From an uncultured bacterium (GTDB lineage Bacteria; Verrucomicrobiota; Lentisphaeria; Oligosphaerales; Oligosphaeraceae), in NCBI GenBank assembly GCA_902783355.1, contig CACZQQ010000287.1, positions 1-7,639 of the forward strand: DNA of 7,639 bases, given 5' to 3'. Below, piece after piece: positions 1 through 5,700 of the stretch; positions within the stretch are counted from its first letter, which is position 1; every line of letters begins with the position of its first letter. The notes under the pieces were generated by a model. The model saw only the letters and a program-made list of their open reading frames with translations, was not told the DNA's origin and made no database searches. Both the position numbers and the translations under genes were made by a program.

Positions 1-4
1 AAGA

Positions 5-89
5 TGGTGGTAGGTCGTGGATTCGAACCACGGAAAGCATAGCTAGCAGATTTACAGTCTGCCCCCGTTGGCCACTTGGGTAACCTACC
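5..89 (-). tRNA. tRNA-Tyr (anticodon GUA), CCA encoded
   Basis: Read on the minus strand this folds as a complete type II tRNA. The 7-bp acceptor stem is GGTAGGT/ACCTACC, followed by discriminator A and an encoded CCA (plus-strand 5-7). The anticodon stem GCAGA/TCTGC encloses the 7-base loop CUGUAAA with anticodon GUA (plus 53-55), which reads UAU and UAC. The T arm is CGTGG-TTCGAAT-CCACG. The variable region of 13 bases between the anticodon and T stems can form a short AGC/GCT stem, as expected for bacterial tRNA-Tyr, which belongs to the long-variable-arm class with tRNA-Leu and tRNA-Ser. It charges tyrosine for translation. A promoter lies immediately upstream, and only four bases of the window remain beyond the CCA end, so its downstream neighbours are unseen. 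Confidence 0.96.
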
Positions 90-102
90 TTTTTTCCGTA
101 AC

Positions 103-122
103 AGGTCATAACATAATGACCT
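103..122. promoter_or_regulatory. Inverted repeat AGGTCAT-6-ATGACCT centred on the tRNA -10 box
   Basis: Two perfect 7-bp arms (103-109 and 116-122) flank the six bases AACATA, which are exactly the complement of the proposed -10 hexamer of the tRNA-Tyr promoter. A dimeric regulator bound here would block the promoter. Because the spacer is only 6 bases, a DNA-level operator or cruciform is as plausible as an RNA hairpin. No regulator gene is in the window. Confidence 0.4.
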
Positions 123-137
123 TCCGCCGGATTTCAA
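110..137 (-). promoter_or_regulatory. Probable sigma-70-type promoter of tRNA-Tyr
   Basis: On the minus strand a -35 hexamer TTGAAA (plus 132-137, 5 of 6 to consensus) and a -10 hexamer TATGTT (plus 110-115, 4 of 6) are separated by 16 bases. Transcription would start near position 103, about 14 bases before the mature 5' end of the tRNA, a normal distance for a pre-tRNA leader trimmed by RNase P. The hexamers are seen; promoter function is inferred. Confidence 0.6.
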
Positions 138-148
138 GCGCAAACCCT

Positions 149-178
149 CTCTTTTTGGATTGATGACTACAAAAAGAG
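149..178. repeat. A/T-rich hairpin, CTCTTTTTG/CAAAAAGAG
   Basis: A perfect 9-bp inverted repeat (149-157 and 170-178) encloses a 12-base loop. It has no GC-rich stem with a T tail, so it is not a standard intrinsic terminator. It lies upstream of both divergent transcripts, tRNA-Tyr and the dehydrogenase operon. Its role is unknown. Confidence 0.4.
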
Positions 179-195
179 GCCCATCGCACCCACCT

Positions 196-220
196 GTCCC
201 ACAGGTCCCATCCGTCCCAC
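196..220. repeat. GTCCCAC heptamer repeats, 9-base period
   Basis: Three heptamers GTCCCAC, GTCCCAT and GTCCCAC stand 9 bases apart with 2-base spacers AG and CC. The same 25-base design recurs in both orientations at the other end of the window (7243-7267 and 7357-7381), so it is a dispersed repeat type of this genome and not a chance low-complexity run. An overlapping short palindrome, ACCTGT-CCC-ACAGGT, covers 192-206. Confidence 0.7.
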
Positions 221-225
221 GGGAG

Positions 226-244
226 GGTCGCGCTCTGCGCGACC
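226..244. repeat. GC-rich hairpin GGTCGCGC-TCT-GCGCGACC
   Basis: A perfect 8-bp stem with a 3-base loop follows directly after the heptamer repeats. No T tract follows on either strand, so it is unlikely to be a stand-alone intrinsic terminator. It probably belongs to the same palindromic repeat tract. A related GTGCGCGACC string occurs near 7561. Confidence 0.5.
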
Positions 245-277
245 GAGAAGGCCCGCCCTGCGGCGGCCTGCCCGTTG

Positions 278-296
278 GTACAATATTATATTGTAC
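278..296. promoter_or_regulatory. 19-bp perfect palindrome, probable operator/promoter of the SDR operon
   Basis: GTACAATAT-T-ATATTGTAC has two 9-base arms around one central base, in otherwise very GC-rich DNA, 51 bases before the dehydrogenase start codon. It contains three -10-like hexamers on the plus strand: TACAAT (279-284), TATTAT (284-289) and TATATT (287-292), each 5 of 6 to consensus. No good -35 hexamer stands 16-18 bases upstream of any of them. TTGTAC half-sites are reminiscent of GntR-type operators such as the AraR box of Bacillus, but which family binds here is a guess. The layout fits local repression, or a promoter that depends on an activator. Confidence 0.6.
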
Positions 297-347
297 AGCG
301 TTTCCCACAGGTCACATTGCCCTCATCAAGGAACAAGGAGCTTCACC

Positions 348-1106
348 ATGATTCTGGACCGCTTCAAGCTGGATGGCAAGAAGGCACTGGTCACGGGCGC
401 GGGCCGCGGCATCGGCCGCGCACTGGCGCTGGCGCTGGCGGAGGCCGGCGCCGACGTGGCCGTCGTCGACGTACTGGCGGACAATGCCGCCAAGGCCGCC
501 GAGGAAATCGCCCAAGCCACTGGACGCAAAACCCTTTCGGTCGCCTGCAACATCGCCGACGCGGCGGCCGTGGACGCCATGGTCGCCCAGGTCGTCGGCG
601 CGTTCGGCCGTCTGGACATCGCGGTCAACAACGCCGGCATCTCCATCCCCATCAAGGGGTTGCTGGATGTCACGCCTGAGGAGTGGAAGCGGCAGTTCGA
701 CGTCAACCTGAACGGCAACTGGAACTGCCTGCGGGCGGAGGCGCGCGCGATGATCCCCAACGGCTACGGCAAGATCATCATCACAGGCAGCATCTGCGGC
801 CACGTCATCTGGCCCGACCCGCAGCTGCCCTACAGCGTCTCCAAGGCCGCCGTCATCCACATGACCCGCGCCGCCGCCGCCGAGCTGATCCGCCACGGCA
901 TCCGCGTCAACTGCATCTCCCCAGGCGTGACCAAGGTGGCCGACCTCTTCCCCGAAGTGGTCGACGTCTTCTTCCGCACGGCGCCGATTGACCGCTACGG
1001 CTCGCCCGCCGACCACCAGGGCGCCGTGGTCTATCTCGCCTCCGAGGCCTCCGATTTCATGGTCGGACAGGAAATCGTGCTGGATGGCGGCTATACAATC
1101 ATGTAA
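348..1106 (+). CDS. Short-chain dehydrogenase/reductase (SDR), NAD-type, probable sugar/polyol oxidoreductase
   Basis: A 252-residue classical SDR, the usual family length of about 250. Visible motifs are the cofactor-binding TGAGRGIG at 16-23, an acidic D41 at the end of the second strand (typical of NAD(H) over NADP(H) preference), NNAG at 94-97, and the catalytic set N120, S148, Y162 and K166 (YSVSK). IRVNCISPG at 185-193 and the C-terminal GQEIVLDGGY are also family hallmarks. The start was chosen at 348 because AAGGAG lies 7 bases before it and the protein then begins MILDRFKLDGKKALVTG, a normal SDR N-terminus; extending to an upstream ATG adds 19 residues with no family resemblance. It is soluble and presumably cytoplasmic. 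It probably oxidises or reduces a sugar, sugar acid or polyol, as many such SDRs beside carbohydrate genes do. The substrate cannot be read from sequence. It is the first gene of a likely two-gene operon with the DUF4838 gene. Confidence 0.93.
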   Translation: MILDRFKLDGKKALVTGAGRGIGRALALALAEAGADVAVVDVLADNAAKAAEEIAQATGRKTLSVACNIADAAAVDAMVAQVVGAFGRLDIAVNNAGISIPIKGLLDVTPEEWKRQFDVNLNGNWNCLRAEARAMIPNGYGKIIITGSICGHVIWPDPQLPYSVSKAAVIHMTRAAAAELIRHGIRVNCISPGVTKVADLFPEVVDVFFRTAPIDRYGSPADHQGAVVYLASEASDFMVGQEIVLDGGYTIM

Positions 1107-1135
1107 CTTGTTGATTTTCAAAAAGTTAGATAACA

Positions 1136-3028
1136 ATGGAACCTTCGAGGAGCGCCAGCGACGCCACCAATCCAACCATCACTTTGGCGCGCAACGAGTT
1201 GATACGCGGCCTGGCCTTGGCCACAGGCGACAGCGCCTTCGCCGACAGGACGACGATCGCCCTCTCGGTGGACGAAGCCATCGGCGGCGCCGACAGAGCC
1301 GACGCCTACCGCATCGACGTGGACTGGGCGGACGGCGACCGCATCGTCGGCAGCAATCCGCGCTCGGTGCTCTTCGGCGCCTGCAGACTGCTGCGGGAGC
1401 TTGGCTTCCGTTGGATTCGGCCAGGCAAGGACGGCGAGCTGGTGCCGCGCCTGGCCGCCAATGCGCTTCCCTCCGTGCATCTTGAGGACGCGGCGGGCTA
1501 TCCCTGCCGCGTGGTCAGCCTCGACGGCGGCGTCTCCGTGGAGCATGTGCTGGAGATGCTCGAGTGGCAGACGCGCCTGGGCATGAACGGCTATTTCATG
1601 CAGTTCCGACGCTCCACCTACTTCTTCCGCAACTGGTACGAGCATCCTGACAATCCACTGCTGCCCAAGGGGTTCTGCGATATCGACGCCTGCAACGCGG
1701 CCATCGAGGCCGAAGTGAAGCGCCGCGGCCTCGACTTCCATCGCGTGGGCCACGGCTGGACCTGCGAGCCGCTGGGCATCCCCGTGGAGGGGTGGGACGC
1801 CGCCAAGCAGCCCGTTCCCGACGCGCAGAAGGCGCTCATGGCCATGATCGGCGGCAAGCGCGACATCTGGCTTTCGCCGCTGCAGACCAACCTCTGCTAC
1901 AGCAATCCGGAGGTCCGACGCCTGCTGGTCGACGCCGTGGCGGACTACGCCCGCCAGCACCCCGAGGTCGATGTCATCCACTTCTGGCTGAGCGACGAAT
2001 CCAACCACAGCTGCGAATGCGAAAAGTGCCGCCAGCGGCGCCTGAGCGACTGGTATGTGGACATGTGCAACGCCATCGACGACCGCCTGACGGCGATGGG
2101 GTCGCCGGCCCGCGTCATGCTGCTGGCCTACCGCGACACGCTGTGGGCGCCGCAGACCGCCCGCCTCCACGAAAACGGCCGCTTCATCCTGATGTTCGCG
2201 CCCATCACGCGGCGCTTCTCCATGCCGCTGCCCACCGCCGGCACGGAGGAGGTCAAACTGCCCGAATATGCATTGGGCGCGCTGGAGGCGCCGGAGGAGA
2301 ACGACGTCAATGTGGCGATGCTGCGGGAATGGCGGCGCTGCTTCCACGGCCCCATCGTCGACTTCGACTACCACTACATGTGGGCGCACTACCGCGATCC
2401 AGGCTACTGTCTCATCGCAAAGGTCCTCCAGGAGGACTGCCGCAACCTCGGCGCCCTGGGCATGGACGGATTCATCGCCTGCCTCGTCCACCGCTCCTTC
2501 TTCCCCCACGGCCTGGGGCTGGTCGCCATGGCGCGCACCCTCTGGAACCCGCGCCTGACCTTCGAGGAGATCGCCGACGGCTTCTTCCGCGACGCCTATG
2601 GCCCGGACGCCCTGGCCGCCGCCGCGCGGCGCTACTTCCAGCGCTGCTCCGTCCTCTTCCATCCGCCGCTGCTGCGACGGCAGGCGCCGCTGGAGAAACG
2701 GCAGGCCGTCGCACGCACGCTCGTGCAGGAGTTCACGGCCGCCGCCGAAGAGGTCCAGACGGCGCTGGCGGAGGGGCGCCAATCAACGACTCCCTGCTGG
2801 CGCGAAAGTTGGGAGCTCCTGGCGTTGCATATAGAATGCAATATGTTGCTGGCCAAGATGATAGAAGTTCTCTGGCTGCAAGGCAGGACGGCGGCCAAGC
2901 CCCACGCCGAGGCGCTCTTCGACTGGACGCACCGCCATGAGTTGCGCCTGCAAACGGTCTTCGACCCGCGCGAGTTCCAAGTCGCCATCCGCGCCTACGT
3001 CCTCAATGCCCCCGGCCTGCTGGAATAA
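1136..3028 (+). CDS. DUF4838-family protein, glycoside-hydrolase-like, function unproven
   Basis: 630 residues with no signal peptide or membrane segment, so probably cytoplasmic. Residues about 55-105 resemble the small N-terminal domain shared by GH20/GH67/GH84-type enzymes (IVGSNPRSVLFGACRLLRELGFRW, then PGKDGELVP; G72, G81, G90, P96, P104). A probable TIM-barrel region follows, with RRGLDFHRVGHGW (H202, H206, W208) and, at 284-298, the signature I associate with DUF4838: W284, D287 and the Cys cluster C293, C295, C298, which could bind a metal. FDYHYMW (D411-W415) is another conserved-looking aromatic block. The C-terminal 130 residues are probably helical. An in-frame TAG at 1127-1129 rules out a longer N-terminus, and no clear Shine-Dalgarno precedes the ATG. 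DUF4838 proteins are common in polysaccharide-degrading PVC bacteria, but I know no firmly established activity. Acting on an imported oligosaccharide or glycoside together with the SDR is inference. Confidence 0.82.
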   Translation: MEPSRSASDATNPTITLARNELIRGLALATGDSAFADRTTIALSVDEAIGGADRADAYRIDVDWADGDRIVGSNPRSVLFGACRLLRELGFRWIRPGKDGELVPRLAANALPSVHLEDAAGYPCRVVSLDGGVSVEHVLEMLEWQTRLGMNGYFMQFRRSTYFFRNWYEHPDNPLLPKGFCDIDACNAAIEAEVKRRGLDFHRVGHGWTCEPLGIPVEGWDAAKQPVPDAQKALMAMIGGKRDIWLSPLQTNLCYSNPEVRRLLVDAVADYARQHPEVDVIHFWLSDESNHSCECEKCRQRRLSDWYVDMCNAIDDRLTAMGSPARVMLLAYRDTLWAPQTARLHENGRFILMFAPITRRFSMPLPTAGTEEVKLPEYALGALEAPEENDVNVAMLREWRRCFHGPIVDFDYHYMWAHYRDPGYCLIAKVLQEDCRNLGALGMDGFIACLVHRSFFPHGLGLVAMARTLWNPRLTFEEIADGFFRDAYGPDALAAAARRYFQRCSVLFHPPLLRRQAPLEKRQAVARTLVQEFTAAAEEVQTALAEGRQSTTPCWRESWELLALHIECNMLLAKMIEVLWLQGRTAAKPHAEALFDWTHRHELRLQTVFDPREFQVAIRAYVLNAPGLLE

Positions 3029-3049
3029 TTACTTTTTAACCACGGATTA

Positions 3050-3093
3050 CACGGAATACACAGATTGTTCAATGTTGTTCTGTGTATTCCGTG
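3050..3093. repeat. 15-bp-arm inverted repeat between convergent genes
   Basis: Perfect arms CACGGAATACACAGA (3050-3064) and its complement (3079-3093) enclose a 14-base loop. The left arm is preceded by a partial direct copy, ACCACGGATTACACGG. The hairpin sits between the stop codons of the DUF4838 gene and rbfA, so it may end transcription from both sides. Neither strand has a T tract after the stem, so it is not a canonical intrinsic terminator. Its sequence resembles, from memory, a short palindromic repeat dispersed in intergenic regions of PVC genomes. Confidence 0.7.
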
Positions 3094-3114
3094 GTAAAAC
3101 AGAGCACGCCGCGC

Positions 3115-3510
3115 CTATTCCTGCGGCGGCGGTTCGGCTGATGCATCGGCCGCAGGCGTCTCCTCGGGGAGGTTGAGCTCCATCAATATCTTCTCGACGC
3201 GGTCGGCGCGCTCGGCGGTGTCGTCCAGCTTGAAGTTGAGGACGGGCGTATATTTCATGATGACGCGTCGGGCGACGTCGGCCTGGATGAGATGGCGCTT
3301 GCGCTGGAGGGCCTCCATGGCCTTCGCAGGCGCGCCCTTCGCGCCGTAGACGCTGACGAAGACGTTGGCGTTGCGGAGGTTCGGGGCGACCTCGACGCCC
3401 GTCACCGTCACAAGGGCGCCGGGCACCTGCGGCCGGATGTAGACCTCGAAGATCTCCCCCAGCTCGCGCTGGAGGAGGACATTGAGCCGTTGGATTCTAT
3501 TGACAGACAT
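3115..3510 (-). CDS. rbfA: Ribosome-binding factor A
   Basis: 131 residues, the usual RbfA size. RbfA is a KH-fold protein that binds the immature 30S subunit and helps mature the 5' end of 16S rRNA; it is needed for growth in the cold in E. coli. The match rests on the N-terminal RIQRLNVLLQRELGEIF, the block VTGVEVAPNLRNANVFVSVYG (family form: V.vS.DLr.A.VyvS), and KYTPVLNFKLDDTAERADRVEKILMEL near the C-terminus, where RbfA normally has P-L-F-D. The last 15 residues are a low-complexity Ala/Pro/Glu tail. The gene starts 6 bases after the infB stop, and its Shine-Dalgarno AGGA overlaps that TAG, so it is probably translationally coupled to infB. The position after nusA-infB is the conserved one. 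No truB follows: a convergent gene begins after 86 bases. Confidence 0.95.
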   Translation of the reverse strand: MSVNRIQRLNVLLQRELGEIFEVYIRPQVPGALVTVTGVEVAPNLRNANVFVSVYGAKGAPAKAMEALQRKRHLIQADVARRVIMKYTPVLNFKLDDTAERADRVEKILMELNLPEETPAADASAEPPPQE

Positions 3511-3516
3511 GGATTC

Positions 3517-5616
3517 CTACAGTTCAGGCGCAACTTGTTGCACTGCAAAGACTTGAATACGGTCGCCAACCTCGAAGTCCTCGAAGTTGTCGAGACGGAT
3601 GCCGCACTCCTGCCCCGCCTTCATCTCCTTGACGTCCTCCTTGAAGTGCTTCAGGGAGGCGACCATGCCGGAGTAGATGAGCTCCTTGTCGCGGTAGACC
3701 TTCGCCTTCAGGTTGACCTTGACGGAGCCGTTGTTCACGCGGCAGCCGCAGATCTTGCCGGCCTTCGAGATGTTGAAGATCTGGATGATTTCGGCGTCGC
3801 CCAGCTGGACCTCCTTGGTCTCGGGAGTCAGGCGGCCGCGCATGGCGTCCTGCAGGTCGTCCAACAGGTCGTAGATGATGGAGTAGAGGCGGACTTCGAC
3901 GCCGCGTTGCTTGGAGACGCGGTTGACGCCGGGCATGACGCGCACGTGGAAGCCGACGATGATGGCCTTCGAGGCGGCCGCGAGGATGACGTCGTTCTCC
4001 GTGATCTCGCCCACGCCGCCGTGGATGATCTTGGCGGTGATCTTGTTGGACTTGATGGCGTTGACGGCGTCGGTGATGGCCTCCAGCGAGCCGCGCACGT
4101 CGGTTTTCAGGATGAGGTTGAGCTCGGGGATGGTGGCGGCCTTGCTGCCCGCCTGGAAGAGCGCGTTGATGTCGTCCAGGCTGACGGCGCGGCGCGGCGC
4201 CAGCTCCTCGGCGCGGCGCTTCTCCAGCTCCTCGTTGGCGACCGCCATCGCGGTCTTCTCGTCCGGCTGCCACACGATCTTCTCGCCGGCCTCGGGGACG
4301 CCGGAGAAGCCGGTCAGCTTGACAGGGGTCGAGGGGGTCGCGCGGGCGAGGCGCTTCCCGTGGGTGTCGAGCAGGGCGCGCGCCTTGCCGTAGGTGACGC
4401 CGCAACTGAACCAGTCGTTCTGGTGGAGGGTGCCGTTGCGCACGAGGATGTTCGCGGTCGGCCCCATGCCGGTCTCCTTCTGCGCCTCGATGACGAGCCC
4501 CTCGAAGGGCGCCTCGATGTCGGCGTTGAGCTCAAGCATTTCGGCCTCCAGGATGATGCGCTCCAGCAGGTCGTCGACGCCCTCGCCCGTGACGCCTGAA
4601 AGCGGAATCACGGCGACCTGGCCGCCCCACGCCTCGGGCTGCACGCCAATCTCCTGCAGCTCGCGGTAGATGCGGTCCACGTCGGCGCCCGGCAGGTCCA
4701 TCTTGGTCACCGCGACGATGATGGGGACGTTGGCGGCCTGCGCGTGGTGGATGGCCTCGATGGTCTGCGGCATGACGCCCTCCTGCGCGGCGATGACCAG
4801 CACCGCTATGTCGGTGGCGTTGGCGCCGCGGGCGCGCATGGCGGTGAAGGCGGCGTGTCCGGGCGTGTCAAGGAAGGTGATGGTCTGGTCGCCGTACTGC
4901 GCGACGGAGGCGCCGATGGCCTGCGTGATGCCGCCGGCCTCGCCGGCCGCCACCTTCGTCTTGCGGATGTAGTCCTGCAGCGTCGTCTTGCCGTGGTCGA
5001 CATGGCCCATGAAGACCACCACGGGCGGGCGGCCGACCTTCTTGCGCGGGCGGCCGTTGCGGGCCGCGTCCGCCGCCGCGATGGCGGAGGCCTTGCGCTC
5101 GAAGACCTGGTGGTTGCCCTTCTCGCGGTGCTCCTGCACGAAGACCTTGCCGTTCTGCTCGCAGAGCTTCTCCACGACGGCGGTGTCCAGCACCTGGTTG
5201 ATGGCCGCGAAGATGTTGAGCCCCATGAGCTGGACGATGATGACGTTGGGCTTGAGGCCCAGCGCGTTCGCCAGGTCGCGCACCGTGACAGGCGTCTTCA
5301 GGTGGACTTCCTTGTCGTCGCCGCCCTCCCCTTCCGTCTCCGCCTGGGCGGCGGCCTGCGGGGCGGCCGCAGGCGGCGGGATGACCACCTGCGGAATCGG
5401 CAGCACGCTGGCGGGCTTCGCCGCCGCGCGCGCCTTCTCCTGCGCCTGCTTGCGCTCGTTCAGGATGGACTTGCGGATGAGGTCCGCATCCTCCTCCTCC
5501 AGGGTGCTGGAGTGGCTCCTGACCTCGAAGCCCTCCTTCTTGAGGAGGGTCAGAAGTTCCTTGTTCGTGAGGCCCAGTTCGGCCGCCAGTTCGTAGACGC
5601 GCAGTTTTGCACTCAT
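3517..5616 (-). CDS. infB: Translation initiation factor IF-2
   Basis: 699 residues. IF-2 is the GTPase that brings fMet-tRNA to the 30S subunit and promotes 50S joining. Order: an IF2_N module (about 6-50), an Ala/Pro-rich linker (about 60-100), a second IF2_N-like module (about 104-160), a basic stretch [10 protein letters not shown], the G domain, beta-barrel II, domain III and the fMet-tRNA-binding C2 domain (about 592-699). G1 is GHVDHGKT at 204-211, G2 GGIT at 228-231 and G3 DTPGH at 250-254. G4 is TKMD at 304-307 where NKxD is usual, and G5 is LSG at 339-341 where SA is usual. Domain III shows DVRGSLEAI and [10 protein letters not shown]2 shows [12 protein letters not shown]. It is shorter than the 890-residue E. 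coli protein because of the N-terminus. The start gives the typical [10 protein letters not shown] opening, but no Shine-Dalgarno precedes it. Middle gene of the operon, 84 bases after nusA. Confidence 0.97.
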   Translation of the reverse strand: MSAKLRVYELAAELGLTNKELLTLLKKEGFEVRSHSSTLEEEDADLIRKSILNERKQAQEKARAAAKPASVLPIPQVVIPPPAAAPQAAAQAETEGEGGDDKEVHLKTPVTVRDLANALGLKPNVIIVQLMGLNIFAAINQVLDTAVVEKLCEQNGKVFVQEHREKGNHQVFERKASAIAAADAARNGRPRKKVGRPPVVVFMGHVDHGKTTLQDYIRKTKVAAGEAGGITQAIGASVAQYGDQTITFLDTPGHAAFTAMRARGANATDIAVLVIAAQEGVMPQTIEAIHHAQAANVPIIVAVTKMDLPGADVDRIYRELQEIGVQPEAWGGQVAVIPLSGVTGEGVDDLLERIILEAEMLELNADIEAPFEGLVIEAQKETGMGPTANILVRNGTLHQNDWFSCGVTYGKARALLDTHGKRLARATPSTPVKLTGFSGVPEAGEKIVWQPDEKTAMAVANEELEKRRAEELAPRRAVSLDDINALFQAGSKAATIPELNLILKTDVRGSLEAITDAVNAIKSNKITAKIIHGGVGEITENDVILAAASKAIIVGFHVRVMPGVNRVSKQRGVEVRLYSIIYDLLDDLQDAMRGRLTPETKEVQLGDAEIIQIFNISKAGKICGCRVNNGSVKVNLKAKVYRDKELIYSGMVASLKHFKEDVKEMKAGQECGIRLDNFEDFEVGDRIQVFAVQQVAPEL

Positions 5617-5663
5617 AGCCGTGTGATGTTATGTCAAATTGAGGTTGAAGTGAAGGGCGGAAG

Positions 5664-5683
5664 CGGGCGCGGCGCCGCGCCCG
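5664..5683. repeat. 20-bp perfect GC palindrome in the nusA-infB gap
   Basis: Self-complementary over 20 bases: CGGGCGCGGC followed by GCCGCGCCCG. As RNA it would fold into an 8-bp all-GC stem with a GCGC loop. It is followed on the minus strand by a pyrimidine-rich, G-poor stretch of about 45 bases leading to the infB start. There is no U tract, so termination is unlikely. An RNase processing site, a pause site or a translational boundary between nusA and infB is possible. Confidence 0.55.
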
Positions 5684-5700
5684 GACGGCAGGAGGCGCCG

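Noticed and set aside
5..122. tRNA-Tyr as an integration site for a mobile element
   Set aside because: No integrase gene and no repeated copy of the tRNA 3' end is found elsewhere in the window.
291..347. 19-residue N-terminal extension of the SDR gene
   Set aside because: The upstream ATG lies within the operator palindrome and has no ribosome-binding site, while the start at 348 has AAGGAG at ideal spacing and gives a normal SDR N-terminus.
160..351. 63-codon open frame on the plus strand before the SDR gene
   Set aside because: It covers heptamer repeats, a hairpin and the operator palindrome, and has a low-complexity Pro/Arg/Gly product.
1118..2782. 554-codon open frame on the minus strand, opposite the DUF4838 gene
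   Set aside because: Same explanation: GC-rich third positions keep the antisense frame open. The plus-strand protein has recognisable motifs and the antisense one has none.
2825..2841. TTGCAT-5-ATGCAA inverted repeat inside the DUF4838 gene, sharing the 11-mer ATATAGAATGC in reverse with 7160-7175
   Set aside because: An 11-base match is expected by chance several times in a window of this size, and the site is within coding sequence.
3292..4599. 435-codon open frame on the plus strand, opposite rbfA and infB
   Set aside because: It runs across the rbfA-infB junction in antisense and has shadow-type composition; no ribosome-binding site or family resemblance.
5632..5637. Perfect TTGACA on the minus strand just before infB
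   Set aside because: No -10 hexamer occurs 16-18 bases downstream, and transcription would start within or after the infB start codon, so an internal promoter is not supported.
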